Below are positions 62,461 through 64,000 of a stretch of 64,000 nt of DNA, piece by piece. The stretch is from Mycobacterium sp. ITM-2016-00317 (lineage in GTDB: Bacteria; Actinomycetota; Actinomycetes; Mycobacteriales; Mycobacteriaceae). Below the pieces are notes generated by a model that saw nothing but the letters and a program-made list of their open reading frames with translations, searched no databases and had not been told where the DNA came from. The stretch spans positions 4,774,001 to 4,838,000 of the forward strand of contig NZ_CP134399.1 in assembly GCF_002968295.1 (NCBI RefSeq). The letters are read 5' to 3'. A program made the translations under genes and the position numbers. The stretch's first letter is position 1; every line of letters begins with the position of its first letter.

Positions 62461-64000
62461 CCGCGCCTCCCCAGGATCTCTTGGTCGAGGCGGCCGAGTT
62501 CTTCGTCGTGGTCGAGTCGGGCGCGCTCCTCCTGTCCGATCGCCTGTTCTTCGCGCGAACGGTCGTCCTCCCAGTCGCATTCGCGTTCGCTGCCGTCGTC
62601 GAGCTCGTCGTCGGCGGCCAGCAGGTAGCGGTACGCGGGCACCCCGGCCAGCAGTTCGGCGTGGGTGCCGGTGTGGGTGATGGTGCCGTTCTGCAGCAGC
62701 GCCACCCGGTCGGCGAGAAGCACCGTCGACGCCCGGTGCGCCACCACGATGCCCGTCACCTGGTGCAGCACGCGGCGCAATGCCTCCTCGACGATCGCCT
62801 CGGTGTGCACGTCGAGCGCGGACAGCGTGTCGTCGAGCACCAGGATGCGGGGTGCGGCCAGGATCGCGCGGGCCAGCGAAAGACGTTGGCGCTGACCGCC
62901 GGACAGGCTCATGCCCTGCTCGCCGATGCGGGTGTCCAGGCCGAACGGAAGGTCGTAGACGAACTGCGCGGCAGCGACCTCGACGGCGCGGCGGACCTCG
63001 TCGTCGGTGGCCCGATCCTCACCGGAACGGCCCAGCGTGAGGTTCTCGGCGACCGACATCGAGAACAGCGTCGGATCCTCGAACGCGGTGGCCACCGTGC
63101 GGCGCAGCGCGTCCAGCGACAGCTCGCGGATGTCGTGCCCGTCAATGAGGATCTGGCCTTCGGTGACGTCGTAGAGCCGCGACATCAGCCCGGCCAGCAC
63201 CGACTTGCCCGACCCCGTCGCACCGACAAGCGCCACCGTCTCCCCGGGTTCGACGGTCAGGTTCACGTGCCGCAGGACCCATTTGTCCGGCTCGCCGGAC
63301 GGCGCCACTCGGTCCGAGTCGGGGAACCGGAAGCCCACGTCGACGAGTTCCAGCCGGCCGCTCTGCGGGGCCTGCGCGCGCGGGCCGTCGGTGATCTCCA
63401 GCGGCGCGTCGAAGATCTCGGCGATGCGGTTGGCCGCGGTGAACGACTCCTGGGTCATCGACAGCAGAAAGCCCAACGACGCGATCGGCCACACCAGCGA
63501 CAGCATCATCGTGATGAACGCGACCAGGGTGCCCATCGTGACGTATCCATGCCCGGCCGCGTAGGCGCCGAAGCCGAGCACCACGATCAGGGTCAGGTTC
63601 GGGATGATCTCCAGCAGCGTCCAGAATTTCGCCGACACCGACACCCGGCTGACCTGGGTGTCGTACAGGTTGGTGAGCTGCTGGTCGAACCGCTCGTAGA
63701 CGTAGTCCTCGCGGCCGAACGACTTGACCACGCGCAGGCCCAGGGCGGCCTCCTCGACGTGGGTGGCGACGTGGCCGGCCTGGTCCTGCGCGAGCCGGGA
63801 CAGCCGGGTGTACTCCTGCTGGAAATGCAGCACCGTCAGCGTGATCGGCACGATCGAGACCAGCACGACCACGCCCAGCGGCCAGTACATCACCAGCAGG
63901 ATCGCCGTCACGATGGTGATCTGCAGGACATTGAGCATCAGGAAGATCAGACCGAACGACGAGAACCGGCGAATCGTGCTCAGGTCGTTCATGATTCGAG
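62457..64000 (-). CDS. ABC exporter half-transporter (Rv1273c-like), 5' end outside window
   Basis: Open to the window edge; at least 514 codons visible, missing about 100-130 N-terminal residues. The membrane part (to about residue 200 of the visible piece) contains RLSRLAQDQAGHVATHVEEAALGLRVVKSFGRE. ATPase motifs: Walker A GATGSGKS, signature MSLSGGQRQRLSLARAI, Walker B LVLDDTLSALD and H-loop VAHRAST. Note Walker B is followed by Asp rather than Glu (LDDTLSALD), so this site may be catalytically weak, as common in heterodimeric exporters. The charged tail ends DHDEELGRLDQEILGRRG. Confidence 0.88.
   Translation of the reverse strand, partial: RIMNDLSTIRRFSSFGLIFLMLNVLQITIVTAILLVMYWPLGVVVLVSIVPITLTVLHFQQEYTRLSRLAQDQAGHVATHVEEAALGLRVVKSFGREDYVYERFDQQLTNLYDTQVSRVSVSAKFWTLLEIIPNLTLIVVLGFGAYAAGHGYVTMGTLVAFITMMLSLVWPIASLGFLLSMTQESFTAANRIAEIFDAPLEITDGPRAQAPQSGRLELVDVGFRFPDSDRVAPSGEPDKWVLRHVNLTVEPGETVALVGATGSGKSVLAGLMSRLYDVTEGQILIDGHDIRELSLDALRRTVATAFEDPTLFSMSVAENLTLGRSGEDRATDDEVRRAVEVAAAQFVYDLPFGLDTRIGEQGMSLSGGQRQRLSLARAILAAPRILVLDDTLSALDVHTEAIVEEALRRVLHQVTGIVVAHRASTVLLADRVALLQNGTITHTGTHAELLAGVPAYRYLLAADDELDDGSERECDWEDDRSREEQAIGQEERARLDHDEELGRLDQEILGRRG

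Noticed and set aside
1..64000. tRNA, rRNA, riboswitch, origin or prophage
   Set aside because: No cloverleaf-like or ribosomal sequence, no integrase or phage structural genes, and no recognised aptamer sequence were noticed by reading; a covariance-model scan was not possible.

Overview
This 64 kb window is high-GC actinobacterial DNA from a mycobacterium, most likely a rapid-growing, environmental Mycolicibacterium-type species (inference). The evidence is two mycolic-acid-type cyclopropane synthases, a KasB-type ketoacyl synthase, and a block at 43.1-51.3 kb with the gene order of M. tuberculosis Rv0910 to Rv0904c (toxin, antitoxin, CtpE, beta-lactamase-like lipoprotein, metallo-hydrolase, EchA6, AccD3). 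Catabolic and oxygenase genes are dense, as is usual for soil mycobacteria.

Layout. 0-2.2 kb: the end of a carotenoid oxygenase gene, then a tandem HxlR regulator and an isochorismatase-like hydrolase, both frameshifted. 2.2-9.2 kb: an Hsp20 gene behind a CIRCE element, a GNAT/membrane protein pair, a cupin, a BKACE enzyme, two mycolate-type methyltransferases convergent with a solitary KasB-like synthase, and a double glyoxalase-fold protein. 9.3-29.3 kb: a large divergent catabolic locus. The minus-strand arm encodes SDR, Rieske oxygenase, Baeyer-Villiger-type monooxygenase, SDR, CaiB-type CoA-transferase, four acyl-CoA dehydrogenase-type proteins, a ThDP lyase and an aldehyde dehydrogenase. 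The plus-strand arm encodes a double-length SMP-30-type lactonase, a GntR/UTRA regulator, two acyl-CoA ligases and an SDR. Two TTGTCYGGACWA elements lie between the arms and are the likely operators. Together the genes look like a complete pathway for a cyclic substrate: hydroxylation, oxidation to ketone, lactone formation, lactone hydrolysis, CoA activation, beta-oxidation, C-C cleavage and aldehyde oxidation.

29.4-36.4 kb: a membrane-bound EAL protein with a degenerate GGDEF domain, a DUF2628 protein, an IS481-family element inserted in a CTAG target, a carboxymuconolactone-decarboxylase-like/TauD pair, a gene graveyard, a VOC protein and a DapB-like dehydrogenase. 36.5-42.3 kb: the most unusual unit, a compact operon behind a perfect 16-bp palindrome. 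It holds two near-duplicate six-helix membrane proteins, tiny membrane proteins, a VWA protein plus MoxR/CbbQ/NorQ-type AAA+ ATPase pair, a single-pass protein and a cytochrome P450. I do not recognise it as a described system; it looks like a membrane (metallo)enzyme with its own AAA+/VWA activation machinery. 42.4-51.3 kb: an NAD-binding protein and the conserved Rv0910-Rv0904c block. 51.3-64 kb: a GjpA-like exported protein with an acidic repeat tail, a YhgE/Pip-type membrane protein with a Walker-degenerate ABC ATPase, a frameshifted small membrane protein, an epoxide hydrolase, a 1020-residue secreted propeller-like protein and a heterodimeric ABC exporter that runs off the end.

Roughly ten single-base frame disruptions occur in seven or eight genes, usually beside G/C runs. 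This is far above what natural decay normally gives, so sequence-level indel errors are a serious alternative to pseudogenisation. No rRNA, tRNA or CRISPR array was seen.
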